Source of the DNA: HGM04593 sp045646845
GTDB taxonomy: Bacteria; Bacteroidota; Bacteroidia; Bacteroidales; Bacteroidaceae
NCBI GenBank assembly: GCA_045646845.1
Contig: JAZRLO010000018.1
Span: forward strand, 1 to 21,750
Length of the DNA stretch: 21,750 bases
Reading direction: 5' to 3'
A program made the position numbers and the translations under genes. Shown here piece by piece: positions 1 through 6,586 of the stretch. Position 1 is the stretch's first letter; each line of letters opens with the position of its first letter. A model generated the notes under the pieces. The model made no database searches, was not told where the DNA came from, and saw nothing but the letters and a program-made list of their open reading frames with translations.

Positions 1-759
1 CAACATAAAAATGCAGTTGAGGAGTTGTTTGGTATTGAAATAAAATGCAATCCTTCAAATGGGTACAAATATTACATATCTACTCCTGGCACATTGAAAA
101 ATGACAGTATCCGCAAATGGCTATTGAATTCTTTCACCCTATCCAATATGATAACGGCAGGGCATAATATGAAAGAGAGAATATTGTTTGAGGATATACC
201 GCGTGGAACGGAATACCTGCAAACAGTAATTAAGGCAATGCAGAAATCAAAAGAATTGCAAATTGATTATCAGCAGTTCTATGGGCATAGAGAAACAATT
301 AATATTCAACCTTATGCTATGAAGGTTTATCATCAACGCTGGTATGTAGTCGGTTATATTAAAGAGTTGGGCGGTATAAGGAACATTGCACTTGACCGCA
401 CTCTTGAAATGAATTTATTAGACACGCCATTTACTTTACCACAGAATTTTAATGCAGAGAAGTATTATGCAAACTCTATTGGAATATATGTAAATGAGGA
501 ACTTAAACCCACAAAAGTAAAGATAAGGGCTTATGGCAAGCAGATAGAATATTTGCGTTCTTTACCACTTCATTGTTCCCAAAAAGAGAGCGCATCAAAG
601 TATGGAGAATTTTGCGAGTTTGAATACAAACTATGCTTGACACCAGAACTCTCAACACACATACTTGCTATGGGGGAGAATGTTGAAGTACTGGAACCTG
701 TTGAATTGAGAGAGGAGATAAAAAGAAGATTGGAAGAATGTTTAACTAAATATACTTGA
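1..759 (+). CDS. WYL-domain transcriptional regulator, 5' end missing
   Basis: The frame is open from base 1 (Gln-His-Lys-Asn-Ala-Val-Glu-Glu-Leu-Phe...) to a TGA at 757-759, so the gene starts before the window; the TTG at 25 is not a credible start. The visible 252 residues include a central segment with PYAMKVYHQRWYVVGY, the characteristic core of a WYL domain (Trp-Tyr-Val here rather than Trp-Tyr-Leu), followed by the usual C-terminal extension with mixed strands and helices. WYL proteins are ligand- or nucleic-acid-sensing regulators, usually with an N-terminal HTH, which would lie upstream of this window. They often sit beside phage-defence genes. Four bases separate its stop from the next gene, a putative nuclease, so the two are very likely co-transcribed. 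Family assignment is good; the regulated target is inferred from context only. Confidence 0.8.
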   Translation, partial: QHKNAVEELFGIEIKCNPSNGYKYYISTPGTLKNDSIRKWLLNSFTLSNMITAGHNMKERILFEDIPRGTEYLQTVIKAMQKSKELQIDYQQFYGHRETINIQPYAMKVYHQRWYVVGYIKELGGIRNIALDRTLEMNLLDTPFTLPQNFNAEKYYANSIGIYVNEELKPTKVKIRAYGKQIEYLRSLPLHCSQKESASKYGEFCEFEYKLCLTPELSTHILAMGENVEVLEPVELREEIKRRLEECLTKYT

Positions 760-763
760 TGTT

Positions 764-1696
764 ATGTGTGAAAATATAAAGATAGATTCTCGCGAAAAGG
801 CACTTGATTATGCTATACGAGATTATGAGTGCAATGAAAAGTCCGTTGGGTATGGATATGAGATTGCGGGAAATAAGTATTGGAATTATTTATCCAATAA
901 ATCTTGGGAAGAATTTCTAAAATCAATGTCCTCATTGCATCGTGCGCAATATAATGATGCTGATGGTGGCGAGTTGAAAGTGAAGCAAGGTCGTTGGGGA
1001 ATATATCCGCCTAAAATGGCTTCTTTTGGCTCGTCCAGTCGTTTTCTTTATAACATTTCAAAAAATATTGAATGTTTTCAGTTTGAGAAACTATTGCCAA
1101 CAAGGGTTGGAGGTAGTGCAAATCTTGATGGCTATATAACGCGTGGAGATGGTGATGTTTTTGTTGAAGCAAAGTGTAGGGAAATATATAGTTCGCATAA
1201 AACAATAGAGGTATCTAATGTTTATGAAGAAATCTATAAAGAACTTCAAAAATTGTATCCTGAATTTTCTTTTAAGAATAATGGACGACCCATAAAGAAT
1301 GGAAAAGAAGATAATGAACATTTCAACTGCACTTTTAAATTCAATGGCAAAGAGATTATACATTTTGATATCAAACAATTGATATGTCATTTTCTCGCAA
1401 TTTCTGCAAATATACTTGAAAACGAAAATGCTAATAAGAATATCAAATTTATATATTTGATATTCAACCCAAACGAAGTTATAGAACAAGTTGAAAAAGA
1501 GTCTTATAAAAAACAGATTACCGATATATATGGCGATACCAAAAAGGAAATCACAGATTATTTTGATATGGAACGGTTATTTAAGTCAATATTTAAAATA
1601 CAAGCAAAAAGATTAGGTTTGGAAGGGGAAAAATATTCTTTATTTAAGTTTCATCTTGTAGATCAAGATAACTATTATAAGGAAATAATAAAATGA
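764..1696 (+). CDS. Putative PD-(D/E)XK restriction endonuclease (PGN_0703-like)
   Basis: A 310-residue soluble protein with no signal peptide or membrane segment. Around residues 115-140 it has GGSANLDGYI, then VFVEAKCREIY, i.e. Asp122, Glu135 and Lys137 spaced as in the D-x(n)-E-x-K active site of PD-(D/E)XK nucleases. The motif and length resemble the Bacteroidetes family annotated as PGN_0703-type putative restriction endonucleases; that name is from memory and not from a search. The start ATG follows the WYL gene stop by four bases, which argues for a two-gene operon. The gene is AT-rich compared with the middle of the window, consistent with an acquired defence module. No methyltransferase partner is visible here, though one could lie upstream. 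Nuclease fold: fairly confident; restriction role: inference. Confidence 0.65.
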   Translation: MCENIKIDSREKALDYAIRDYECNEKSVGYGYEIAGNKYWNYLSNKSWEEFLKSMSSLHRAQYNDADGGELKVKQGRWGIYPPKMASFGSSSRFLYNISKNIECFQFEKLLPTRVGGSANLDGYITRGDGDVFVEAKCREIYSSHKTIEVSNVYEEIYKELQKLYPEFSFKNNGRPIKNGKEDNEHFNCTFKFNGKEIIHFDIKQLICHFLAISANILENENANKNIKFIYLIFNPNEVIEQVEKESYKKQITDIYGDTKKEITDYFDMERLFKSIFKIQAKRLGLEGEKYSLFKFHLVDQDNYYKEIIK

Positions 1697-1708
1697 AATA
1701 AAACACTT

Positions 1709-1731
1709 GGTGTGCTGTATTTTTGCACACC
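1709..1731 (+). other. Hairpin after the nuclease gene
   Basis: GGTGTGC (1709-1715) and GCACACC (1725-1731) form a perfect 7-bp inverted repeat around a T-rich 9-base loop, 12 bases after the nuclease stop. There is no T-tract after the stem, so it is not a classical terminator. The loop contains TATTTTTG (1718-1725), an exact match to the Bacteroidetes -7 element TAnnTTTG, but no TTTG is seen at a suitable distance upstream. It could be a 3' mRNA-stabilising hairpin or part of a promoter for the sigma-like gene. Confidence 0.4.
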
Positions 1732-1803
1732 ATTGCATTCTCAATGCCTATAAAGGTAAATCTTTTTCGTATATATTATAGAGAAACCTATAATCAGCAA
1801 TAT

Positions 1804-2124
1804 ATGGAAAAGATAAAAACAAAGGTGTATGAGAATGAACAGTGCCTCTCTATTGAAGATGAATTGCAACTTATAAAGGATATAAAATCGGGAGGGACTG
1901 AAAGAAAAACTGCAATAGAAAGGCTTGCCCATTCAAAATTACGTTTCATAGTTGCTGTTGCGAAAACATATAGAGGTTGTGGCTTGTCTATGCAAGAACT
2001 TATTAGTGCTGGAAACGAAGGTTTGATATTGGCTGCCGAAAATTATGACGAGACACGTGGCTTCAAGTTTATGAGTTATGCAGTGTGGTGGATAAGGCAA
2101 AGCATTATGCAGAGGATACAATAA
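1804..2124 (+). CDS. Short sigma-70-like protein (regions 1.2-2.3 only)
   Basis: 106 residues from the ATG at 1804, chosen because homologous sequence begins there; an open frame runs back to a TTG at 1723 but is not sigma-like. Residues about 15-35 resemble region 1.2 (LSIEDELQLIKDIKSG). Residues 40-106 match region 2: LRFIVAVAKTYRG, LSMQELISAGNEGL, then YDETRGFKFMSYAVWWIRQSI. The two promoter-melting tryptophans and the following Gln of region 2.4 are kept, but the protein stops nine residues after WWIRQ. Regions 3 and 4 are absent, whereas housekeeping sigma factors of this phylum are near 290 residues. No reading frame after 2124 continues the homology, so this is not a simple frameshift. 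It may be a degenerate fragment left by a rearrangement, or a small stand-alone core-binding or regulatory protein. It lies beside the WYL-nuclease pair. Confidence 0.6.
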   Translation: MEKIKTKVYENEQCLSIEDELQLIKDIKSGGTERKTAIERLAHSKLRFIVAVAKTYRGCGLSMQELISAGNEGLILAAENYDETRGFKFMSYAVWWIRQSIMQRIQ

Positions 2125-2504
2125 TAATAGCGTGGTTTTTGTTAGTGATATGTTAAACTTTTGAGAAGTATTTCGGGACAATCTAAACACTTATAGCATT
2201 TCAATAATAAGAAATTGAAAAGGAGCGTTCAAGTGAGAAATCGAGTATTTGTTAAATAATAATTATTTTATTGATTATCTGTCAGTTATAGTAGTTTTAA
2301 TATGCAGATTTTTGGTACATTTTTGCCATAAAAAAGTTGCACTAATGTGGGATCGATAGTATAATATGAGAAGATTAAGAAGGTGAAAAGCAAATAATTT
2401 ATCCCAATATCTCATTGTAGAAGTGTATTATTCTCTATTAAAAGCACATATAAAAAGAGGTAAGAATTATGCCAAATTTGGCCAAAGCCCCTCTCACTCC
2501 GCTG
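2125..2504. other. AT-rich non-coding stretch
   Basis: No credible gene. There is one good ribosome-binding sequence (AAAAGGAG near 2218) followed by a GTG, but the frame closes after eight codons. Another SD-like AGAGG precedes an ATG at 2469 that opens a 49-codon basic frame (to 2618). That frame runs through the terminator hairpin at 2505-2533 and into the inserted element, so it is doubtful. The segment may be the 3' untranslated tail of the sigma-like gene or the body of a small RNA ending at 2533. Confidence 0.4.
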
Positions 2505-2533
2505 AAAAGGAAGCTGAAAGGCTTCCTTTTTTT
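2505..2533 (+). terminator. Strong intrinsic terminator, orphan
   Basis: AAAAGGAAGC (2505-2514) and GCTTCCTTTT (2521-2530) form a perfect 10-bp stem around TGAAAG, and the T run continues to 2533 on the plus strand. It lies about 380 bases after the nearest recognised plus-strand gene (the sigma-like protein), so it ends either a long 3' UTR or an unannotated small transcript. Confidence 0.75.
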
Positions 2534-2571
2534 ATTTCAAGACTTCATCCGTGGCAGCCGCCCGCTGTCCA

Positions 2572-2577
2572 AGAAAG
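2572..2577. repeat. Left copy of 6-bp target-site duplication
   Basis: AGAAAG directly before the left inverted repeat; an identical copy lies at 2865-2870 directly after the right inverted repeat. Confidence 0.65.
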
Positions 2578-2864
2578 GGCTCACCTGCAAAGTCTGGGGG
2601 GCTATGCAAAAAGTTTAGTCAATCTATAAAAGAAGAACTTTAAGTCGGTAACATCTCGTTCCGGTGGATTTCAGAATCCCTCGTTTCGGCGGATTTCCTA
2701 ATCCGCTGGCTGTGAGTATAAGCATCTCCCGATGCGAGAAATAAGAATTCCTCTTTTTCGGGATTAGGAAATCCCTATACTCAATCACAGGGGATGAATG
2801 AACATCCCCTGTGACGGGTTGAAGACAACCATAGAACATTGCCGCTAGACTTTGCAGGTGAACC
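2578..2864. mobile_element. MITE-like element with 18-bp terminal inverted repeats
   Basis: The left end GGCTCACCTGCAAAGTCT (2578-2595) is the reverse complement of the right end AGACTTTGCAGGTGAACC (2847-2864) at 17 of 18 positions. Both ends are flanked by the same hexamer AGAAAG, at 2572-2577 and 2865-2870, as expected for a 6-bp target-site duplication. The 287-bp body has no transposase-sized frame, so any movement would need an enzyme supplied elsewhere. The interior is full of short hairpins (separate entry). No second copy is in this window. The parent insertion-sequence family cannot be named from the ends alone. Confidence 0.75.
2657..2827. repeat. Hairpin cluster inside the MITE-like element
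   Basis: A 23-base unit (2657-2679 and 2682-2704, 25-bp period, 4 mismatches) contains the hairpin GGATT-N4-AATCC. A third GGATT-N4-AATCC lies at 2761-2774, and it is the exact reverse complement of 2691-2704. TGAGTATA (2713-2720) pairs with TATACTCA (2776-2783), giving an interleaved A-B-A'-B' order. Further hairpins are GCATC-TCCC-GATGC (about 2722-2735), ACAGGGGAT...ATCCCCTGT (about 2787-2812) and GGTTG-AAGA-CAACC (about 2817-2830). An RNA copy would be highly structured. Confidence 0.6.
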
Positions 2865-2870
2865 AGAAAG
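2865..2870. repeat. Right copy of 6-bp target-site duplication
   Basis: AGAAAG directly after the right inverted repeat and directly before the hairpin at 2871-2899. Confidence 0.65.
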
Positions 2871-2899
2871 AGTCAGGCGGCCCGGTGGGCCGCCTGACT
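2871..2899 (-). terminator. Perfect 13-bp hairpin downstream of rubrerythrin
   Basis: AGTCAGGCGGCCC (2871-2883) and GGGCCGCCTGACT (2887-2899) pair perfectly around a 3-base loop, 21 bases past the rubrerythrin stop on the minus strand. The trailing sequence on the minus strand is only moderately T-rich (CTTTCT). It is most likely the transcription stop for the superoxide reductase-rubrerythrin unit. The MITE-like element is inserted immediately next to it. Confidence 0.65.
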
Positions 2900-2920
2900 T
2901 ATTTACAGAATAAAAGAAAA

Positions 2921-3499
2921 TCAATAGTTGTTCTTCTTCACCTCAAAATACGCCTGTGCGTGCAGACATGCAGGACACAATTCGGGAGCATCGGTGGCTG
3001 TATGCACATAGCCACAGTTGCGGCACTGCCATGTAACAGCCTCTGTTTTTTTGAAAACAGTTCCGTTCTCAACATTCTTCAAGAGGGCAAGATAACGCTC
3101 CTCGTGACCCTTTTCAGCCTCGGCAATTCTGCGGTACATAACTGCAATTGCGGGGAAGCCCTCAGCATCGGCAATGTCTGCAAAACGGGGATAGTCGGCA
3201 GTCCACTCCTCATTCTCTCCTGCCGCAGCAGCCTTCAGATTCTCTGCAGTAGTGCCGATAACACCTGCCGGATAACAAGCGGTAATCTCCACCATGCCAC
3301 CCTCGAGCCACTTGAACATGCGCTTTGCATGCTCTTTCTCCTGGTCGGCAGTTTCGGTGAATATAGCCGCTATCTGCTCATAACCCTCCTTCTTTGCTGC
3401 GCTTGCAAAGTATGTATAACGCATTCTCGCCTGTGATTCACCGGCAAATGATGTCAACAGATTCTTCTCGGTCTGTGTACCTTTAATACTCTTCTCCAT
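2921..3499 (-). CDS. rbr: Rubrerythrin (peroxide-reducing diiron protein)
   Basis: 192 residues, the normal length for the family. The N-terminal four-helix ferritin-like domain carries Glu21, the pair Glu54-x-x-His57 (QEKEHAKR) and a second pair near Glu129-x-x-His132 (EKGHEERY), the carboxylate and histidine ligands of the diiron site. The C-terminal rubredoxin-like domain has Cys159-x2-Cys162 and Cys175-x2-Cys178, which bind a single iron that passes electrons to the diiron centre. Rubrerythrins reduce hydrogen peroxide to water in the cytoplasm of anaerobes. The superoxide reductase gene lies 41 bases upstream in the same direction, so the product of the first enzyme is the substrate of the second. 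Stop TGA at 2921-2923; start ATG at 3499. Confidence 0.95.
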   Translation of the reverse strand: MEKSIKGTQTEKNLLTSFAGESQARMRYTYFASAAKKEGYEQIAAIFTETADQEKEHAKRMFKWLEGGMVEITACYPAGVIGTTAENLKAAAAGENEEWTADYPRFADIADAEGFPAIAVMYRRIAEAEKGHEERYLALLKNVENGTVFKKTEAVTWQCRNCGYVHTATDAPELCPACLHAQAYFEVKKNNY

Positions 3500-3540
3500 A
3501 ATAGTAGTCTTTCTGGTTAATCAATAACATTATTTTTAAG

Positions 3541-3915
3541 TCATAAATCTCTCTTCCAAAGCCCGTGCAGGTTGCAGTATTCATAAACCGCTACCGGTTT
3601 TGTCTTGCATGTGCAAACCTCGGTTACCGGTTCATCCTTCAAGTCAACACGGATGCCTCTGCCCTCCGTCTCCACATAAACGAATGATATGTGATGTTCC
3701 GGAGTCATCGGATGATGAACACTACCCACCTCCACCTTCATCGTACATTTGTCGGGCCAGGTTACATACGGCACATGTTTCTCGGGACTCGCATCTGCCA
3801 CACCCGGAACCAGTTCCTCCATAGGCTTGCCGCAACAAACCACCATTACTCCTGAATCAACGACTTTCTCTATCACGTTGCCGCAAACGGAACACTTATA
3901 AAACTTAACCGCCAT
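3541..3915 (-). CDS. dfx: Desulfoferrodoxin / superoxide reductase
   Basis: The likely start is the ATG at 3915, giving 124 residues, close to the family's usual 125-126; an in-frame ATG at 3951 would add 12 residues without homology. The N-terminal desulforedoxin domain has Cys8, Cys11, Cys27 and Cys28 for the Fe(SCys)4 centre. The C-terminal neelaredoxin domain has EKHVPY (Glu45, Lys46, His47), VHHP (His67), EHH (His74/75) and YCNLH (Cys114, His117), the His4-Cys iron site with the catalytic Glu-Lys loop. It reduces superoxide to peroxide without making oxygen, a standard strategy in strict anaerobes. It is first in an operon with rubrerythrin, and a candidate promoter lies at 4014-4044. 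Confidence 0.95.
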   Translation of the reverse strand: MAVKFYKCSVCGNVIEKVVDSGVMVVCCGKPMEELVPGVADASPEKHVPYVTWPDKCTMKVEVGSVHHPMTPEHHISFVYVETEGRGIRVDLKDEPVTEVCTCKTKPVAVYEYCNLHGLWKRDL

Positions 3916-3951
3916 AGTAGGATATTTTAATTGTTCAAGATACCCTTTCAC

Positions 3952-4248
3952 AACACATCAAAAGACATTTTTGTTCAAAGAGGTCCATTTGCGGCCATTT
4001 ATATAACCGACAGCAAAAATAATTATTTCCACCAAGTGTTCAACGAAAGATGTTAAAAATTTGATTGTTTTTTAAAAAAATATCCCTATTTATCAGTTAT
4101 GCCTTAAAGGAGAGTCCGAGAAATCACTTTTAAGAATATGGGGCAGATACCAAGAAAACACTTGAAATCCATTATGCTGCAGCGTAGTTGTATTTTCTTA
4201 TCGAACGTTTGCGTACGTGCAGGCTATGATTTGAGAACTCGCTTTGAC
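3952..4248. other. Intergenic region between superoxide reductase and the histidine kinase
   Basis: About 300 bases. Apart from the promoter at 4014-4044 on the minus strand, no gene, repeat or clear terminator is seen here. A plus-strand frame that enters it from 4138 is a shadow of the histidine kinase gene. Confidence 0.5.
4014..4044 (-). promoter_or_regulatory. Candidate Bacteroidetes-type promoter for superoxide reductase
   Basis: On the minus strand, GTTG (4044-4041) is followed after 19 bases by TATTTTTG (4021-4014). The second is an exact TAnnTTTG -7 element and the first a 3/4 match to the TTTG -33 element. Transcription would begin near 4008, leaving a 5' UTR of about 90 bases. Confidence 0.5.
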
Positions 4249-5895
4249 TCAGCGTTGAAGTTTAAAGACAAATTCAAGCCCCCCACCCTGCACGTTTCGG
4301 GCCGATATGGTTCCGCCATGCAGAGCTACAGCATTCTTGACTATGGCAAGCCCAAGCCCGGTACCGCCCAACTTTCTGCTCCGTCCCTTGTCAACGCGGT
4401 AAAAACGCTCAAAAAGGCGCGGCAGATGCTCTTCAGGCACCCCGACTCCGTTGTCGGAAAAACTGAAATAACAGAACTCATCATCTTCCCGGAAACAGTT
4501 TATCTCCACCACCGCACCCTCACCGGCATAAGAGAGAGCATTATCAATAAGATTGCGGAATATCGAATACAGCATCGAAGGGTCGGCATAAAGGATAAGC
4601 GATTGCGGCAGGTTGTTGTTCACAGTGATACGATGCTCAGCAATCTTGTCATTCACTTCCGATATCATATCTGCAAGAAGCCTGTACAAATCCACGACCT
4701 CTCTGTTGAGACGCTGAACACCGTTAGTCATGGAATTGAGTTGTGAGATATCCTGCACAAGATTGCTCAGCCTGTTGCTCTGGCTGTAACACCTCTTAAG
4801 AAAGTGTTGGAGTTGCTCATCGTCCATGTTTGCCGGGTAGTTTTCAAGAATTGTCTCAAGATACCCCTGTATGCTGCATACGGGCGTCTTGAACTCATGC
4901 GCCACGTTCTGTGTAATCTGATTCTTTATACGCGCCTGTTCTTCATTGGCTGTTATATCGTTAATGGAGACTTCAAAGCCATTGTCACCGAAGAGAACGC
5001 CGCGCAAAGCAAACACACGGCCGGAGACCTCCACCTTATCGAACACAAAGGCATCACGGACAGTATTGTTCCTGTACCCGCCGCTGTCGATAAAACGTTT
5101 GACCTTGCTCAATTCCGGCTGCTGAAGAATGTCGTCAAGCTTGGAGAGATGATTCTGCGACAAAAGGTCGGCATACTCGCTGAAAAGAGTATTGGCAAAT
5201 ACGATACGATACCCGGAATCGAATATCGCGATACCCTCCTGAGCAATCCTGAGATGCTTGAGCAGCTTTTGGGTAGCAAAATCGGAAGTTCCGGCATGCT
5301 TTATCATACGATAGACAAGATACAGAACAATAGAGACAACAACCGCAGCTATTGCAAAAAGAACAGTTTCCGCAGTATTGTCAGTATTCAGAGCTATAAC
5401 GTACGGCATTGAACTGCGGACGACAAAAGAGTATTCAGGATTATATGTGGCTACATAGAAGAAATCCTCGTTATGCACGGACGAGAGACGACGCACATCG
5501 TAGCCTACCCCCTGGCTTATAGCCTGGAGCACTTCGGGGCGTCCGCCATGATTGGCAGCCGAAGCCGTACCCTCGGGCATTGAAGAGTCGAACAGGAGGC
5601 CACCGGTTGAAGCATCGACAAGGGTGAGCCTGAGACCCTCATTGCCGTAACGGCTTACATAGCGTTGCAGAAAGCCGTCATATGAGCTGTCATAACAACT
5701 ATTGCCGCCTATTCCGAAAAGGTCATAGACACCATCGTTTATATTACGCATGAGTTCCTGCCTGTACAGCAAGGCAAAATCCTTCTCCTTTTCATAATTA
5801 TAGTACAGGAGAGAGAGGACCAGCATGAGCAGCAGCAATAGCACCGGCATGAAGAAACGGGCAAAGAACCTGGACATATTATTCTTCGGTTTCAT
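4249..5895 (-). CDS. PhoR-like membrane sensor histidine kinase
   Basis: 548 residues. Membrane segments lie at about 13-31 and 176-196, enclosing a periplasmic sensor of about 145 residues. A PAS-like region (about 205-315) follows. The HisKA segment has NVAHEFKTP with phospho-acceptor His333. The ATPase domain has the N box NLIDNALSY (448-456), G1 DNGVGVP (481-487), F box LFERFYR and G2 GGTGLGLAI (510-518). This layout is that of PhoR-type kinases in Bacteroidetes. The gene overlaps the response-regulator stop by 17 bases if the first ATG (5895) is used; the ATG at 5877 (MSRFF...) would leave one base between them and is equally plausible. Proximity to two phosphate transporters and to PhoB-like DNA repeats suggests phosphate-linked sensing; the signal itself is inferred. 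Confidence 0.88.
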   Translation of the reverse strand: MKPKNNMSRFFARFFMPVLLLLLMLVLSLLYYNYEKEKDFALLYRQELMRNINDGVYDLFGIGGNSCYDSSYDGFLQRYVSRYGNEGLRLTLVDASTGGLLFDSSMPEGTASAANHGGRPEVLQAISQGVGYDVRRLSSVHNEDFFYVATYNPEYSFVVRSSMPYVIALNTDNTAETVLFAIAAVVVSIVLYLVYRMIKHAGTSDFATQKLLKHLRIAQEGIAIFDSGYRIVFANTLFSEYADLLSQNHLSKLDDILQQPELSKVKRFIDSGGYRNNTVRDAFVFDKVEVSGRVFALRGVLFGDNGFEVSINDITANEEQARIKNQITQNVAHEFKTPVCSIQGYLETILENYPANMDDEQLQHFLKRCYSQSNRLSNLVQDISQLNSMTNGVQRLNREVVDLYRLLADMISEVNDKIAEHRITVNNNLPQSLILYADPSMLYSIFRNLIDNALSYAGEGAVVEINCFREDDEFCYFSFSDNGVGVPEEHLPRLFERFYRVDKGRSRKLGGTGLGLAIVKNAVALHGGTISARNVQGGGLEFVFKLQR

Positions 5896-6583
5896 TCAGG
5901 AAACAATATCCGTAACCGCTACGCGATACGACATTGGCAGTATAGCACCCCAACTTCTTTCTGAGACGCGCCATATTCACATCCACACTACGTTCAAGCA
6001 CATTCACATCATTCGACCACACGCGCGCAAGAATCTCCTCACGGGAAAAGACCTTACCGGGCTTGACCATAAGCATATAAAGAGCCTCGAACTCCTTTTT
6101 GGTCAAAGAGATATCAACTCCCGAAATGTATGCACGTTTGGTTTCGTTGTTCAGGAGGAGTTTACCAAAGGAGATAACCCCGTTCTCCTGCGCTGATGCC
6201 GGTTTCTGCACATTGCGCTTGAGAACAGCCTTCACCCTTGCCACGACCTCGCTTATTCTGAAAGGTTTGCAGATATAGTCGTCAGCCCCGATATTGAAGC
6301 CCGTCAGCACATCGTTCTCTCCGCTCTTGGCCGTTATGAAGATTATGGGTGTACAGGAACAGCCGTCCATCTTGCGCAAACGGTCCGCAAGCGTAAAGCC
6401 GCTCATGTCATCCATCATCACATCCAGCAGAAACAGATTGTAACGCTCGGGATGCAATGCAAGTGCCTCGCCCCCCGAATTCGCCACATCAACCGAATAG
6501 CCCGAATTCTCGAGATTGAATTTCAGTATCTCGCAGATGTCAACCTCGTCGTCAACGACCAATATTCTCGCATCCTCAACCAT
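5879..6583 (-). CDS. OmpR/PhoB-family response regulator
   Basis: 234 residues. The receiver domain (1-120) has the acidic pair Asp11/Asp12, phospho-acceptor Asp54 in FLLDVMM, and Lys86 in TAKSG. The C-terminal winged helix (about 135-230) has LTKKEFEALYMLM, the REEILARVW segment, and RSVDVNMARLRKKLG with the recognition helix, ending in SGYGYCF, all typical of OmpR/PhoB regulators. The gene is coupled to the histidine kinase downstream (overlapping or one base apart) and starts three bases after the endonuclease IV stop, so the three genes form one transcription unit. Members of this family bind direct repeats with 11-bp period, which are present upstream of both PiT genes in this window. 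Confidence 0.93.
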   Translation of the reverse strand: MVEDARILVVDDEVDICEILKFNLENSGYSVDVANSGGEALALHPERYNLFLLDVMMDDMSGFTLADRLRKMDGCSCTPIIFITAKSGENDVLTGFNIGADDYICKPFRISEVVARVKAVLKRNVQKPASAQENGVISFGKLLLNNETKRAYISGVDISLTKKEFEALYMLMVKPGKVFSREEILARVWSNDVNVLERSVDVNMARLRKKLGCYTANVVSRSGYGYCFLNETEE

Positions 6584-6586
6584 GGT

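Noticed and set aside
2125..2300. Frameshifted remainder of the sigma factor
   Set aside because: All three plus-strand frames after 2124 were read for sigma region 3 or 4 motifs; none is recognisable.
2469..2618. 49-codon basic peptide frame with a fair ribosome-binding site
   Set aside because: It spans an intrinsic terminator and its last 13 or so codons come from the inserted MITE-like element, so it is unlikely to be a native gene; recorded only as a possibility.
2852..3436. Plus-strand frame of 194 codons opposite rubrerythrin
   Set aside because: Rubrerythrin on the minus strand has all metal ligands in place; the plus frame is its shadow.
4138..5412. Two plus-strand frames of 202 codons opposite the histidine kinase
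   Set aside because: Shadows of conserved kinase domains on the minus strand.
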